From: Acidobacteriota bacterium
GTDB taxonomy: Bacteria; Acidobacteriota; Blastocatellia; UBA7656
Reading direction: 5' to 3'
DNA length: 50,625 nucleotides
Assembly (NCBI GenBank): GCA_016201275.1
Contig: JACQDB010000156.1
Coordinates: forward strand, 1-50,625
The position numbers and the translations under genes are program-made. The stretch's first letter is position 1. Each line of letters opens with the position of its first letter. A model generated the notes under the pieces. That model ran no database searches and had not been told where the DNA came from. It saw only the letters and a list, made by a program, of their open reading frames with translations. This document shows, piece by piece, positions 27,852 through 37,358 of this stretch.

Positions 27852-28955
27852 ATGAACAGACGCCTTTTGAAGCGTGTTGCCATTTTGCTTTTGGCAGCGA
27901 TGATCGGCTCGCCCGCGACTTTATTTGCCAGGGACAAGAACGATTCGAAAGATACCAAGAAGCCCGACCCGCCCGCCGCCGCTGCCACCAAAGGCAAACT
28001 CAGCGAAAAAGAAAATCCCGAATTAATCGGCAAGCGCAATATCAACAAACAACTGCTGCCGAATTTTTATTCGCTGGAAAAAGAGGTCGCCCTCGGTCGC
28101 CAACTGGCGGCGCAGGTTGATCGTCAAGCCAAATTTATTGATGACCCGATGGTGGTCGAATACATCAATCGCATTGGCCAGAACATCGTGCTGCACTCGG
28201 ATGCCAAAGTGCCGTTCACCATCAAAGTTCTGGACTCTGATGATGTGAATGCGTTTGCGCTTCCCGGCGGATTTTTCTATGTCAACAAAGGTTTGATTCT
28301 TGCTGCTGACAATGAAGCGGAGATTGCCGGAGTGATGGCGCACGAAATCGCTCACGTTGCCGCACGGCACGGCGTCGAACAGGATTCCAAAGCCCAGCTT
28401 GCCAACTTCGCCATGATTCCGCTGATTTTCATGTCGGGCGGACTGGCGGCGATTGCTTATCAGGCGGCGCAGATTGGCGTGCCTCTGGCCTTTTTGAAAT
28501 TCAGTCGCGGCGCAGAAAACGAAGCCGATATGTTGGGCGCGCAATATTCGTGGGCTTCCGGTTATGACCCGAATAATCTGACCACTTTCTTTGAGAAACT
28601 TGAAAAGAAAGACAAGAGTAAACCCGGCACGTTGTCGAAATTATTTCGCACGCATCCGTTGACTCCTGACCGCATAGAGAATGTTCGCAATCTGGTGGCG
28701 CGCTTCCCTGAACGCGATGAATACATCGTCAATACTTCCGAGTTTCTTAAAGTGAAAAATCACTTGCTGGCGATTACCAATGCGCGAGTCGTTGACCAGG
28801 CGGGCAATCGTTCCGATGGGCCGCAAAGACCAACGCTCAAACGTCGCAAAGAAGGCGAAGACCCGCAGGCCACACCTGGTGAAGAACCGCCGAAAGAGAA
28901 GCCTACGTTGAAGCGTCGTGATAGCGATGGCACGAAACCTCCGAGCAATCCCTAA
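27852..28955 (+). CDS. M48-family periplasmic metalloprotease
   Basis: 367 residues with an N-terminal signal segment (KRVAILLLAAMIGSPATLFA) and a BepA/LoiP-type catalytic domain. The zinc motif is HEIAHVAARHG (residues 164-174) and the third ligand is in ENEADMLGAQY near 225. Such enzymes trim or clear misfolded outer-membrane proteins. The C-terminal 60 residues are Pro/Lys/Arg-rich with a repeated PTLKRR motif, likely disordered. AGGAG precedes the ATG at eight bases, and a terminator follows. Confidence 0.9.
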   Translation: MNRRLLKRVAILLLAAMIGSPATLFARDKNDSKDTKKPDPPAAAATKGKLSEKENPELIGKRNINKQLLPNFYSLEKEVALGRQLAAQVDRQAKFIDDPMVVEYINRIGQNIVLHSDAKVPFTIKVLDSDDVNAFALPGGFFYVNKGLILAADNEAEIAGVMAHEIAHVAARHGVEQDSKAQLANFAMIPLIFMSGGLAAIAYQAAQIGVPLAFLKFSRGAENEADMLGAQYSWASGYDPNNLTTFFEKLEKKDKSKPGTLSKLFRTHPLTPDRIENVRNLVARFPERDEYIVNTSEFLKVKNHLLAITNARVVDQAGNRSDGPQRPTLKRRKEGEDPQATPGEEPPKEKPTLKRRDSDGTKPPSNP

Positions 28956-28983
28956 AGCGTTTTCTCTCTCCTCCGTATTCGTT

Positions 28984-29025
28984 TGCCGACTGCTGATTGG
29001 ATAAGTGGTCGGCATTTTTCTTTTT
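28984..29025 (+). terminator. Rho-independent terminator after the M48 protease
   Basis: TGCCGAC (28984-28990) pairs with GTCGGCA (29008-29014), followed by TTTTTCTTTTT. Confidence 0.8.
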
Positions 29026-29151
29026 GTCTCGCTGCCTGACCGCCTAGTGTGATGGTTGTGGCCTTGGGTTATTTCACCGGTCTGCTTGCGACAAGGCGCT
29101 TTAATCCTCTATGCTGCGCTTGCCCCACAAATCACTCTCACGGGTTTTCTG

Positions 29152-30468
29152 ATGAACGACAAACGCGAGTTGCGCGGCTGGTACTTTTACGATTGGGCGA
29201 ATTCCGCTTTTTACACCACAGTGGTCACGGTCTTTCTAGGTCCGTACTTGACCGAAATCACCAAAGCCGCCGCCGACGCTGGCGGCTTCGTTTATCCTCT
29301 GGGCATCAAGGTCGCCGCCGGTTCTTTCTTTCCCTACATGGTCTCGCTGTCGGTCGCCTTGCAGGTTTTTGTGCTGCCGGTGCTGGGCGCAGTCGCCGAC
29401 TATTCGCATATCAAAAAACAGATGCTGGCTTTCTTTGCTTACTTGGGAGCCTTCACCACCATGGGATTGTACTTCGTGCAAGGCAACCGATATATCTTGG
29501 GCGGCGTGTTGTTTTTAGTCGCAAACCTGAGCTTCGGCGCGAGCATCGTCATCTATAATTCTTTTCTCAATGACATTGCCAGCGAAGACAAACGCGATGA
29601 AGTTTCTTCCAAAGGGTTCGCCTTGGGCTATGCGGGCGGCGGCCTGTTACTGGCGTTGAATCTATGGCTGTTTGCTCGCGCTGAATCATTCGGTTTAAGC
29701 ACCGGGCAGGCGGTGCGTATCAGTCTGGTGTCCGCTGGCGCGTGGTGGGCGATCTTCACTCTCATTCCCATGGTCTGGTTGAAATCGCGGCAAGCCTTAA
29801 AGAGTTTGCCCGATAACAAAAACTATTTGACCATAGGCTTTTCGCAACTCGGTCATACCTTGAAAGGCTTGCCGCGCTTTCCGCACACGCTGCTCTTTTT
29901 GTTGGGCTTCCTGCTTTACAACGACGGCATTCAAACCGTGATTGCGGTCGCCTCGCAATTCGGTCAGGAAGAATTACATCTCGATATTTCCACGCTCACC
30001 ACGGTGGTGTTGATGATTCAGTTCATCGCTTTTTTCGGTGCCAATATTTTTAACTACATTGCCAAAGCCGTAGGCGCGAAGCGCGCCATCATCATCAGCA
30101 TAGCGATCTGGACCGCGACGCTGCTTTACGCCTACGCCTACTTGCAAACCAAGCGTGACTTTTTCGTGATGGGAGCGATCATCGGCATCGTCCTGGGCGG
30201 CAGTCAGGCGTTGAGCCGTTCGTTGTTTTCCTTGATGATTCCCAAAGGCCAGGAGGCGGAATTTTTCAGCCTCTATGAAGTCAGCGACAAAGGCACCAGT
30301 TGGATAGGGCCTTTGCTGTTCGGTCTGACCTTTCAATTGACCGGCAGCTATCGCTTGGCTATTTTATCGCTCGCCATATTGTTCATACTGGGCTTGCTGT
30401 TGTTGACTCTCGTCAATGCCCGCAAAGCGATACTGGCGGCAGGCAACGAACTTCCGGCAAAGGTGTAA
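29152..30468 (+). CDS. UMF1-type major facilitator transporter
   Basis: 438 residues with twelve predicted transmembrane segments. The N-terminus RGWYFYDWANSAFYTTVVTVFLGPYLT is the hallmark of the UMF1 (Atg22-like) branch of the major facilitator superfamily, whose bacterial substrates are mostly unknown. RALKSLPDNKNY lies in the central loop and LGGSQALSRSLFSLMIPKGQEAEFF near 350. I start at ATG 29152; an upstream frame to 29056 adds residues not seen in the family. It converges with the Fe-S scaffold gene on a shared terminator. Confidence 0.87.
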   Translation: MNDKRELRGWYFYDWANSAFYTTVVTVFLGPYLTEITKAAADAGGFVYPLGIKVAAGSFFPYMVSLSVALQVFVLPVLGAVADYSHIKKQMLAFFAYLGAFTTMGLYFVQGNRYILGGVLFLVANLSFGASIVIYNSFLNDIASEDKRDEVSSKGFALGYAGGGLLLALNLWLFARAESFGLSTGQAVRISLVSAGAWWAIFTLIPMVWLKSRQALKSLPDNKNYLTIGFSQLGHTLKGLPRFPHTLLFLLGFLLYNDGIQTVIAVASQFGQEELHLDISTLTTVVLMIQFIAFFGANIFNYIAKAVGAKRAIIISIAIWTATLLYAYAYLQTKRDFFVMGAIIGIVLGGSQALSRSLFSLMIPKGQEAEFFSLYEVSDKGTSWIGPLLFGLTFQLTGSYRLAILSLAILFILGLLLLTLVNARKAILAAGNELPAKV

Positions 30469-30496
30469 GCGAGTGCCGCGCCCGTCCTGAAAAAAC

Positions 30497-30541
30497 GCAA
30501 AGGCTTGAAACTGGCTACTGTAGCCGGTTTCAAGCCTTTGC
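30497..30541. terminator. Bidirectional hairpin between converging genes
   Basis: Arms GCAAAGGCTTGAAACTGGCTAC (given as two parts: GCAAAGGCTTG and AAACTGGCTAC) pair with 30520-30541 over 22 bases with one wobble and almost no loop. It lies between the MFS and Nfu stops. The 21-bp core recurs at 267-287, so it may be a dispersed palindrome recruited as a terminator. Confidence 0.65.
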
Positions 30542-30564
30542 TGTGTTTTGGAAAAACGTATTCT

Positions 30565-31158
30565 CTACTTCGATGGCGCGTAAAACGGATTCTGTCCGGC
30601 GGCGTGATCGGTCGCGTCGAAGACGTTTTGAATTTGCGGCAGTTCTTCGCGCAACAATTTTTCGACGCCCATCTTCAAGGTCACGTCTGCCGCGCCGCAC
30701 CCCTGACAACCGCCGCCCATTCGCAGAAAGACGTTGTTATCGGTGACATCCAACAATTCCACATAACCGCCGTGCGAGGCGACGCCGGGATTGATCTGCT
30801 CGTCGAGTATGCGTTGAATGCGCTCTTTCAATTCCTGTACGGCAACCATTTCGCCTTCAGGAATCGGCGGCGGCGGATTCAAAAATAAACGAATCGCTCC
30901 GCCTATACGTTTGCCGACCTGCCGCCAGTCATCGTGTCCGGCTTTGGTGACGGCGACCAAATTATCGTTGATCTCGACTTTCGCAATGCCGGGGATGGCA
31001 AAAAGATTCAACGCCAGTCGGTTGTCTTTTGCCTCTTCCTTGCTGGTGAAGACTGCGGGCGAGCCTTCGTAAACCGTGCGGTCAACGGTGAAGCGGCAGA
31101 TGTCGGCGTCTTGCTGATCTACTTCGGCTCTGATTTTAATCTCTGGTGCTGCGCTCAT
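30565..31158 (-). CDS. NfuA-type iron-sulfur scaffold protein
   Basis: 197 residues in two parts: an N-terminal Nfu-type scaffold domain (residues 1-90) and a C-terminal NifU-like domain with the CxxC cluster-binding motif in GGGCQGCGAAD (about 150-160). It carries Fe-S clusters to target enzymes, and its location beside a radical SAM gene and an endonuclease III-like gene is suggestive, though it is separated from them by 140 bp. AAGGAG precedes the ATG. Confidence 0.88.
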   Translation of the reverse strand: MSAAPEIKIRAEVDQQDADICRFTVDRTVYEGSPAVFTSKEEAKDNRLALNLFAIPGIAKVEINDNLVAVTKAGHDDWRQVGKRIGGAIRLFLNPPPPIPEGEMVAVQELKERIQRILDEQINPGVASHGGYVELLDVTDNNVFLRMGGGCQGCGAADVTLKMGVEKLLREELPQIQNVFDATDHAAGQNPFYAPSK

Positions 31159-31298
31159 TTTGATTGCTCCTTTTTGTGCGAACGAAATTCGCTTCGTCCA
31201 TGATTCACTCTGCTGTAAAGCGAAAATTCATTATACCCTCTTGGCGTAGAGGTTTCCAAATTCGCGGTCATCATTCATTTTTGAATTTGCCGTTTCCC

Positions 31299-32810
31299 TT
31301 AAAGCTGTGAGCGTTTTTCCAAAAGACCAAACTGGTCTCGTGTCGGCTCGGCTCAACAAAACCACGCTTCGGTTAAACGCGGTGGCTTGCTAGGCGACGC
31401 GGAAAGATGCGCTCTGGCAAGGCTCGCGGTTTCCTTGCCGCGCCTTTGCTCAACCAAATCGCGCAGGCGATAAAACGTCACGGCGGCGTCTTCATTGATT
31501 TGCGCGGCGCGTTCGACCAATGCCGCTACGCGCTTGTGCAATTCGTCCATGCGCGGATCGGGATGCTGCCATACGTATGTAAACGCCGGTTGATTCAACT
31601 GACCAAGCCACGATGGAGTTTCTTCGCGTTGCAAGAGCAGAGAACCCGGCGGCACCAATAAGCGAATGGAATACTGCACCGGATCAAGCGCGTCAATCAG
31701 ATTTTCGCTTTCGACGAAATTCAGCACCTCCAGAAAATCATCCAGCGTCGTCCACGGCGTGAACGACACCAGCGACGGGCGCAAGGCAATACCGGCGGCG
31801 CGCAAAATTCGCAAAGCGGTAAACACATCGGCGCGGGTGTGGCCTTTTTCCAGATGATGCAACACCTTGTCGCTCAGAGATTCCACCGCCGATACTACAA
31901 AGATGCAGCCGCAGTTAGCCAACTCCGTAAATAAATCTTCGTGCTTGATGATGTGTTCAACCTTCACCGTGCAATCGAAAGTCAGACGCGGGAATTCTTC
32001 GTGCATAGCGCGCACCAGGCGCAAGGCGTGCGTCGGGCCATTAAAAAAATCGGGGTCGCCAAAGGTGATATGCGCTGCGCCTGCGGCCACCAACTGGCGA
32101 ATGTCTTGCAGCACCACGTCCACAGGCACGATGAAAAACCGGCCTTCATAAACCGGCGGTATCGGGCAATGCGTGCAATGATGCAGACAACCGCGACTCG
32201 CTTCTACATAACCGACCAAGCGTTGTTCGCCGCCATATTCCAAGCGCGCATAACGATTCAAAGCCGGTAAACCATCGCGCTCCGGTTTGGCAAAATTCAA
32301 GCGCACGAGCAGCGGCGCAGCCTCAGCCGTGGTGGTCTTCACGCCTGTAGGAAAGACTTGAGGGCTGGAATTTCTACTCGCTAAAACGCTTTGGATTAAT
32401 GCCACCAGAGGCGCTTCAAACTCGCCGCCGATGATCGAATCGGCAATCGTCGCCAGCAAATAATCGGCATTGAGCGCAGCGTACAAGCCATAAAAACAGA
32501 TGTGGCAATCGGCGTTGAGTCGGCGTATCTCTTGCGCGATTGCCACTCCCAGACGCAAGGCCGTGTGCATCGGCACGGAGATGCCTACGAATTTCGCCTC
32601 CATCACTTTCGCGGCCTCGAAGCCTTCGAGGGAAACATCCAGCGTATCGGCTTCTATGCCTTCGCGGCGCAGAAACCCCAGCGGCATAGCCAGACCCGCA
32701 GGCTGATGTCCAAGCTCGTAACACGAGACCAGCAACACCTGATTTTTCGCGCTGGCCGTTGCGTTGTTGAGGTTATTTTTTTGAAGCGTTAAAACTGTCA
32801 TCACTTTCAT
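31299..32810 (-). CDS. CUAEP-tail radical SAM selenoprotein (UGA read as Sec)
   Basis: A radical SAM enzyme with a B12-binding-like Rossmann N-terminus (about 25-140), lacking the DXHXXG cobalamin ligand, and the CX3CX2C cluster motif at Cys208, Cys212 and Cys215. The ORF ends in ...EAWFC at residue 485, and its TGA (31355-31353) is followed in frame by GCC GAG CCG, giving Cys-Sec-Ala-Glu-Pro, the signature tail of the CUAEP/CCAEP radical SAM family. The frame continues 17 codons to TAA at 31301-31299. A hairpin begins 16 bases after the UGA. If read as stop, the protein ends in Cys485. Substrate unknown. It lies 57 bp after an ATP-grasp gene. Confidence 0.8.
31323..31339 (-). promoter_or_regulatory. 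Bacterial SECIS-like hairpin
   Basis: On the mRNA GAGACCA pairs with UGGUCUU (seven pairs, one G-U) around a GUU loop. The loop starts 20 bases after the in-frame UGA and has G first; bacterial SECIS models expect an apical loop 16-37 bases downstream with a G in its first two positions. The fit supports selenocysteine insertion but is not proof. Confidence 0.6.
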
Positions 32811-32867
32811 TGTAGAGTAAGTTGTTCATCGGCTCTACCTTCAGGCTCTTTCGTAAATCGCCTTGAA

Positions 32868-34103
32868 CTACTCAATGACAAACTCAATCTTCCTGTGCGC
32901 CTCGCGCAAGGCTGCTTCGGCAAGCTGCGGAGTGGCGGCGCGACTGAAAATAAAGCCTAAATAACTTGCGCCTTCCGGCGGCGGCAACAGTTCCTGCGTC
33001 AAGTGTGCCGTGATGAGGACATCTTCAACAGCGGCAACTTGTCGAGCCTCTTCGACGCCGCGCACCTCGCGCAAAATTCCGGCTCGCGGAATCGGTATCA
33101 TCATCGCGCCTGCCGCCAGCGTTTCCCTGTTGCATGGCAACACCTCCTGGCCGAGCGCTTGACGCAAAATTAATTCTTCCAGTGAAATTTTTTCGTCACC
33201 AAATCGCAACGCCCGCGAACATAATCCGCCGATGGCTCGCGCTGCCACTTCGATCACCCATGCGCCTGCGTCATTGATTCGCAACTCGGCGTGAATCGCG
33301 CCTTTCGTAAGTCCCATAGCCCGCGTTGCCGCCTGCACCATTGCGATAATTTCTTGTTGCACGGTCGCAGACAAACGCGAAGGCGTCACATAAATCGTCT
33401 CTTCAAAAAACGGTCCGTCCAAGGGGTCAGGTTTATCAAATATCGCCAGCGGGTTCAGAGTTCCTTCGGTGAGCAAGCCTTCAACGGCAACTTCAAAACC
33501 GGGGATGAAAGCTTCAATAAGGATTTCACGTTGTGCCGCGCCGCCTTTTTTGGCGATGTGCGGCAGCCGCAAAATATTTTCCAAGCGATGAAAAGCTTGC
33601 ACCAATTCCGTGTGATTATCGGCGCGCATCACGCCGCGACTGGTTGACAGAAACACCGGCTTCAGCACGCAAGGATATTCGATGCGGCGCGCCATCTCCG
33701 CTACGTCATCATCAAGCGTGAACGGCCAGAAGCGCGGCACGCGAACGCCTGCTTGACGAAGCGTTTCGCGCATCAGATGTTTGTTCTTTGCCCGTTGCAC
33801 CGAAGCGATGGAGTTGTGCTGCAAGCCCAAAGCCTGCGCGATAAATCCGCTGACAACGGCGGTGTCTTCATCAACCGGAATCACTGCATCAATCGGGAAA
33901 CGCCGAGCATATTCGGCAGCCTGTGCAGCGGCTTTTTCGGGATGGAAAAAATCGAGAGTCAACAAATTTTCTGGATTGCGATTTTCCAGCGAACTGGAAA
34001 TTTCCGACGCCGCTACGACCTCAACGCCGAGTTTCAAAGCGGCATCCAGGTACGCCTTCGTGCGATAGGTCGTCGTCGGTAATAACAAAAGGACTCGCGG
34101 CAT
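32868..34103 (-). CDS. ATP-grasp ligase paired with the radical SAM gene
   Basis: About 411 residues from ATG 34103; an upstream ATG at 34157 is not favoured. It has a pre-ATP-grasp Rossmann domain (VLLLLPTTTYRTKAYLDAAL), then an ATP-grasp fold: CVLKPVFLSTSRGVM near 150, EAFIPGFEVAVEGLL near 200, and HAELRIND...VIEVAARAIGG near 285 with metal ligands. This is the carnosine synthase/BacD/PurT-like branch that joins a carboxylate to an amine through acyl phosphate. It ends 57 bp before the radical SAM gene, likely in one transcript, so the two may modify a common small molecule or peptide. Confidence 0.85.
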   Translation of the reverse strand: MPRVLLLLPTTTYRTKAYLDAALKLGVEVVAASEISSSLENRNPENLLTLDFFHPEKAAAQAAEYARRFPIDAVIPVDEDTAVVSGFIAQALGLQHNSIASVQRAKNKHLMRETLRQAGVRVPRFWPFTLDDDVAEMARRIEYPCVLKPVFLSTSRGVMRADNHTELVQAFHRLENILRLPHIAKKGGAAQREILIEAFIPGFEVAVEGLLTEGTLNPLAIFDKPDPLDGPFFEETIYVTPSRLSATVQQEIIAMVQAATRAMGLTKGAIHAELRINDAGAWVIEVAARAIGGLCSRALRFGDEKISLEELILRQALGQEVLPCNRETLAAGAMMIPIPRAGILREVRGVEEARQVAAVEDVLITAHLTQELLPPPEGASYLGFIFSRAATPQLAEAALREAHRKIEFVIE

Positions 34104-34233
34104 AAACCTAAATCGTAGCGATGCCTCGCGTGAAAAGCAAAGCCGCGATTTTTTCATGCAACCTGGCGACGCACAGTTTTTCGGTTCGAGTTCAGCAGGC
34201 GCAGGCGCGAGGACCGACGTGCGCTTTCAATTA

Positions 34234-35016
34234 TCAAAATTGATTTTGATAATAGTGGCAATAATCAACCAGACAACATTGCTCGCACAGCGGATTTTGC
34301 GGACGGCAAACCGTGCGCCCGTGGCGTATGAAATTGATGTGCGCTTCATAAAAATGCTCTTGCGGAATGATCTGCTCCATCAGTTGATGAGCGTCCGCAT
34401 CGCTGCCTTTTTCCGGTAGCCAGCGCAGGCGGCGGGCGATGCGAAAGATGTGCGTGTCAATGGGAAAGACCGGACGATGACAGGCGAACAACAAAACACA
34501 GGCGACGGTTTTCGGGCCGACACCTGTGAACGAGGAGAGAAAAGCTTTGGCTTCCGCGAGCGACGCATGGCGCAGAAAAGATAAATCCAGCGAGCCGCGT
34601 TGTGCTTTGATGTCATGGAGCAGACGCTTGATGACGAGCGATTTCTGTCTTGCCAAACCGCCCGAACGAATTGCTGCTTCGATGGTCGCGGGGCGTGCGC
34701 GCCGGGCGTCTTCCCAATTCGGGAAGCGTTGTTTGAACGCGGCAAAAGCGCGTTGGCTATTGATATTGGAAGTGGATTGCGAAAGGATGGTTTCGATCAA
34801 CACATCAAGCGGATCGAGATTTTTTTCCAGTTGCGGCAAGCCATAAACCGTTCGCAGATTTTGCCGCACGAAAGGAAAGACGCGCCGCGCCTCTTCTACG
34901 TTTTCGATAGTGGACGATGCAGAAAGTTTTGGTTGAGTGGTTTCATCTTCTCGACGCATGGTTCTATCGTCGGACACATTTTTCGTTTGATGCGAAATCG
35001 TTTTCTTCATAGCCAT
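34234..35016 (-). CDS. Endonuclease III-like DNA glycosylase
   Basis: 260 residues. After a 40-residue charged, disordered lead, an HhH-GPD core: FTGVGPKTVACVLLF carries the helix-hairpin-helix and the catalytic lysine, FPIDTHIFR the catalytic aspartate (corresponding to Lys120 and Asp138 of E. coli Nth). The C-terminal CRPQNPLCEQCCLVDYC is the CX6CX2CX5C 4Fe-4S ligand set. Both residues kept suggests a bifunctional glycosylase/lyase acting on oxidised pyrimidines. It precedes the ATP-grasp gene by 130 bp on the same strand and may be transcribed with it. Confidence 0.9.
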   Translation of the reverse strand: MAMKKTISHQTKNVSDDRTMRREDETTQPKLSASSTIENVEEARRVFPFVRQNLRTVYGLPQLEKNLDPLDVLIETILSQSTSNINSQRAFAAFKQRFPNWEDARRARPATIEAAIRSGGLARQKSLVIKRLLHDIKAQRGSLDLSFLRHASLAEAKAFLSSFTGVGPKTVACVLLFACHRPVFPIDTHIFRIARRLRWLPEKGSDADAHQLMEQIIPQEHFYEAHINFIRHGRTVCRPQNPLCEQCCLVDYCHYYQNQF

Positions 35017-35159
35017 CAGCGTTCAATAACCCATATCCTATAACTCGCGGGGGATTTTCTTCAATGCGTCGCTCTACTTGTCACTCGTTGGGGTTTAATG
35101 CGAAACTCACTAGCTTACCCTTGCGGTAAGATTCAATTCACGATGATGGAGAGGTTATC

Positions 35160-37022
35160 TTGTCTAGCGTTCTGCCAATTGTTGAACTTCGCAACGCTCG
35201 TTTGAGCAAAGTAGAAAAGCTGCGCGAAAAGGGCATCAATGCGTATCCTTCGCGCTCGCATCGCACGCATTACACGAAAGAGATCGTCAACAACTTTGAC
35301 GCCTTTGAAGGTCAGACCGTCACCGTTGCCGGGCGCTTGATGGCCTTCCGCGATTTCGGCAAATTGTCCTTCGGCCCGATTCAAGACCAGACCGGACGCA
35401 TACAACTCTACTTGCGCCAGGACACTTTAACGAGCGAGCAAGGAGCTATCGCTTATGAAGATTTGCATCTGCTAGATGTCGGCGATTTCATTGAAGCGAC
35501 CGGCAAAGTCACCAAAACCCAGCGCGGTGAAATATCGGTCGCGCCCGTCATCGTGCGAATCCTTACGAAGTCTCTGCGTCCGCTGCCCGACAAATGGGCC
35601 GGACTCAAAGACCGCGAAGCGATTTTGCGGCGCAGATATTTAGACACCACCTTTTCGCCCGAACACAAAGAGGTCTTTGAAAAAGTTGGGCAGATGCTGT
35701 TTGCCATACGCCGCTTTTTATACGAGCGCGGCTTTATCGAATTTCAAACGCCGATCATTCAACCGCAATACGGCGGCGGCACTGCGAAGCCTTTTTTGAC
35801 CCACGTCAATGCGCTCGATACTGATATGTTTCTGGCGATTTCGCACGAGTTGTATTTGAAACGCCTGATTGCCGCAGGCTATGACAAGGTGTTTACCATC
35901 GGCAGATATTTTCGCAATGAAGGCATAGACCGTTCGCATCATCCAGAGTTTTCGATGATCGAAACCATGACGGCTTATGAAAATTACGAATACAACATGG
36001 ATTTGATTGAAGCGATGTTTCGCTACATTGCCGAAACCGTCTTCGCCAAAACCTTGTTCGAGGTGCGCGGTCACAAAATTGATTTTGGCGAAAAGTGGAA
36101 ACGCATCTCGATGGCCGACGCAGTTCAGGAAGTCACTGGCCTCGATTTCCGCGATTGTCAATCAGTTGACGAAGCCAATGACAAGCTCATTTCGCTTGGC
36201 GTCAACGAACCGCAAGCGACGATTGGTCTGGCGATTGCCAAAGCCTTTGAAGCGAAAGTTGAAGAGACGTTAATCAATCCGACCTTTATTTATGGGCATC
36301 CGCTGGACATTTCGCCGCTGGCAAAACCTATGGATGACAATCCGAATTTCGTCGAGCGTTTTGAAATTTTTATCGCCGGTATGGAGTGCGGCGATAACTG
36401 GTCGGAGCAGAACGATCCGGTGGCGTTGCTTGAACGCTGGCAGAGCGCCATCAATGTTGAAGAGTTGGACGAAGAGAAATTTCATCCGCTCGATTACGAT
36501 TTCATAGAGATGCTCGAACACGGAATGCCGCCGACCACCGGCATCGGCCCCGGTATCGAACGCATGGCGATGATCTTCACGGGCGAAGAAGATATTTATA
36601 ACATCATCTTTTTCCCGATGATGAAACCGGTGTTGTCACAGGCCAACGCGGCGATCTTCGGCATAGACGAATTGCCCAGGTTCGGCTTCAAAGAAGATGT
36701 GTTGCTCGCCCAGGAAGAGTTCGAGTCGCTGTTGGCAGCAGGCGTGTTGCAGCCGGAAAGCGCCGCCATCAATCTGCGCCTGCATTTACGTCTTTGGGAA
36801 AAGCCGACGACGGAAGGCAACTGGAAAGCGACTGGATATTTGGAAGCGAGCGGCTTTTTGAAGAACAAGCGTTTGAAGATTTCGGGCTACAGCGCCGAGG
36901 CGAAAGAGAAGCTAAACAAGGCCGAAGCATTGAAAGCGTACAAGCAATTTGCGATTCAAAATTTCATCGTCAAGGTGAAAGAAAAATTCAGCGATTGCAA
37001 AGTGCGTTTTGAGGAAGACTAG
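35160..37022 (+). CDS. lysS: Lysyl-tRNA synthetase (class II) with C-terminal extension
   Basis: 620 residues; normal class II LysRS is about 490-510. An N-terminal OB-fold (VTVAGRLMAFRDFGKLSFGPIQD) binds the anticodon; motif 2 is RYFRNEGIDRSHHPEFSMIETM and motif 3 GIGPGIERMAMIF. The catalytic core ends around residue 500 (FFPMMKP...). The last 119 residues, charged and Lys/Glu-rich (LRLWEKPTTEGNWKATGYLE... and KAYKQFAIQNFIVKV), are not typical. Start codon TTG at 35160 follows GGAGAGG. Codes for Lys-tRNA charging; the tail's role is not known. Confidence 0.92.
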   Translation: MSSVLPIVELRNARLSKVEKLREKGINAYPSRSHRTHYTKEIVNNFDAFEGQTVTVAGRLMAFRDFGKLSFGPIQDQTGRIQLYLRQDTLTSEQGAIAYEDLHLLDVGDFIEATGKVTKTQRGEISVAPVIVRILTKSLRPLPDKWAGLKDREAILRRRYLDTTFSPEHKEVFEKVGQMLFAIRRFLYERGFIEFQTPIIQPQYGGGTAKPFLTHVNALDTDMFLAISHELYLKRLIAAGYDKVFTIGRYFRNEGIDRSHHPEFSMIETMTAYENYEYNMDLIEAMFRYIAETVFAKTLFEVRGHKIDFGEKWKRISMADAVQEVTGLDFRDCQSVDEANDKLISLGVNEPQATIGLAIAKAFEAKVEETLINPTFIYGHPLDISPLAKPMDDNPNFVERFEIFIAGMECGDNWSEQNDPVALLERWQSAINVEELDEEKFHPLDYDFIEMLEHGMPPTTGIGPGIERMAMIFTGEEDIYNIIFFPMMKPVLSQANAAIFGIDELPRFGFKEDVLLAQEEFESLLAAGVLQPESAAINLRLHLRLWEKPTTEGNWKATGYLEASGFLKNKRLKISGYSAEAKEKLNKAEALKAYKQFAIQNFIVKVKEKFSDCKVRFEED

Positions 37023-37025
37023 GCT

Positions 37026-37289
37026 TTATGTGCGCGGCGGTAAGACAGGTTTGAACACAGCTTCAAGCTGGCGTTCTATGCGATCCAGGCGTTGCTCAAC
37101 CGCCGAGAAGCGGTGATTGATGGAATCGAATCTTGCATTCATCGCGTCGAACTTGGCGTCAAAGCGTTTCTCCATTTGCTCAATCAATTTTTCCGTTGCG
37201 CGCTGGTTTAACCACGATGCGCCGAATATAGACAAAACGAGCGCCAGTATCGTTAAGCCTGCTGTAATGAATGCCGCATTGGGTGACAT
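37026..37289 (-). CDS. Small membrane-anchored coiled-coil protein
   Basis: 87 residues: one transmembrane helix (about 8-28, ITAGLTILALVLSIFGASWL) followed by a heptad-rich coil (RATEKLIEQMEKRFDAKFDAM... to RLDRIERQLEAV). Similar short proteins with one helix and a coil are common in bacteria and lack a known function. It converges with lysS, with a 3-bp gap between stop codons, and is preceded by AGGA. No clear partner. Confidence 0.6.
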   Translation of the reverse strand: MSPNAAFITAGLTILALVLSIFGASWLNQRATEKLIEQMEKRFDAKFDAMNARFDSINHRFSAVEQRLDRIERQLEAVFKPVLPPRT

Positions 37290-37358
37290 CGTGATTTCAT
37301 CCTAAACTTGCTGCCAGGACAATTCAAGCGCGAGTTGGGAAGAACTTTCCACAAACTT

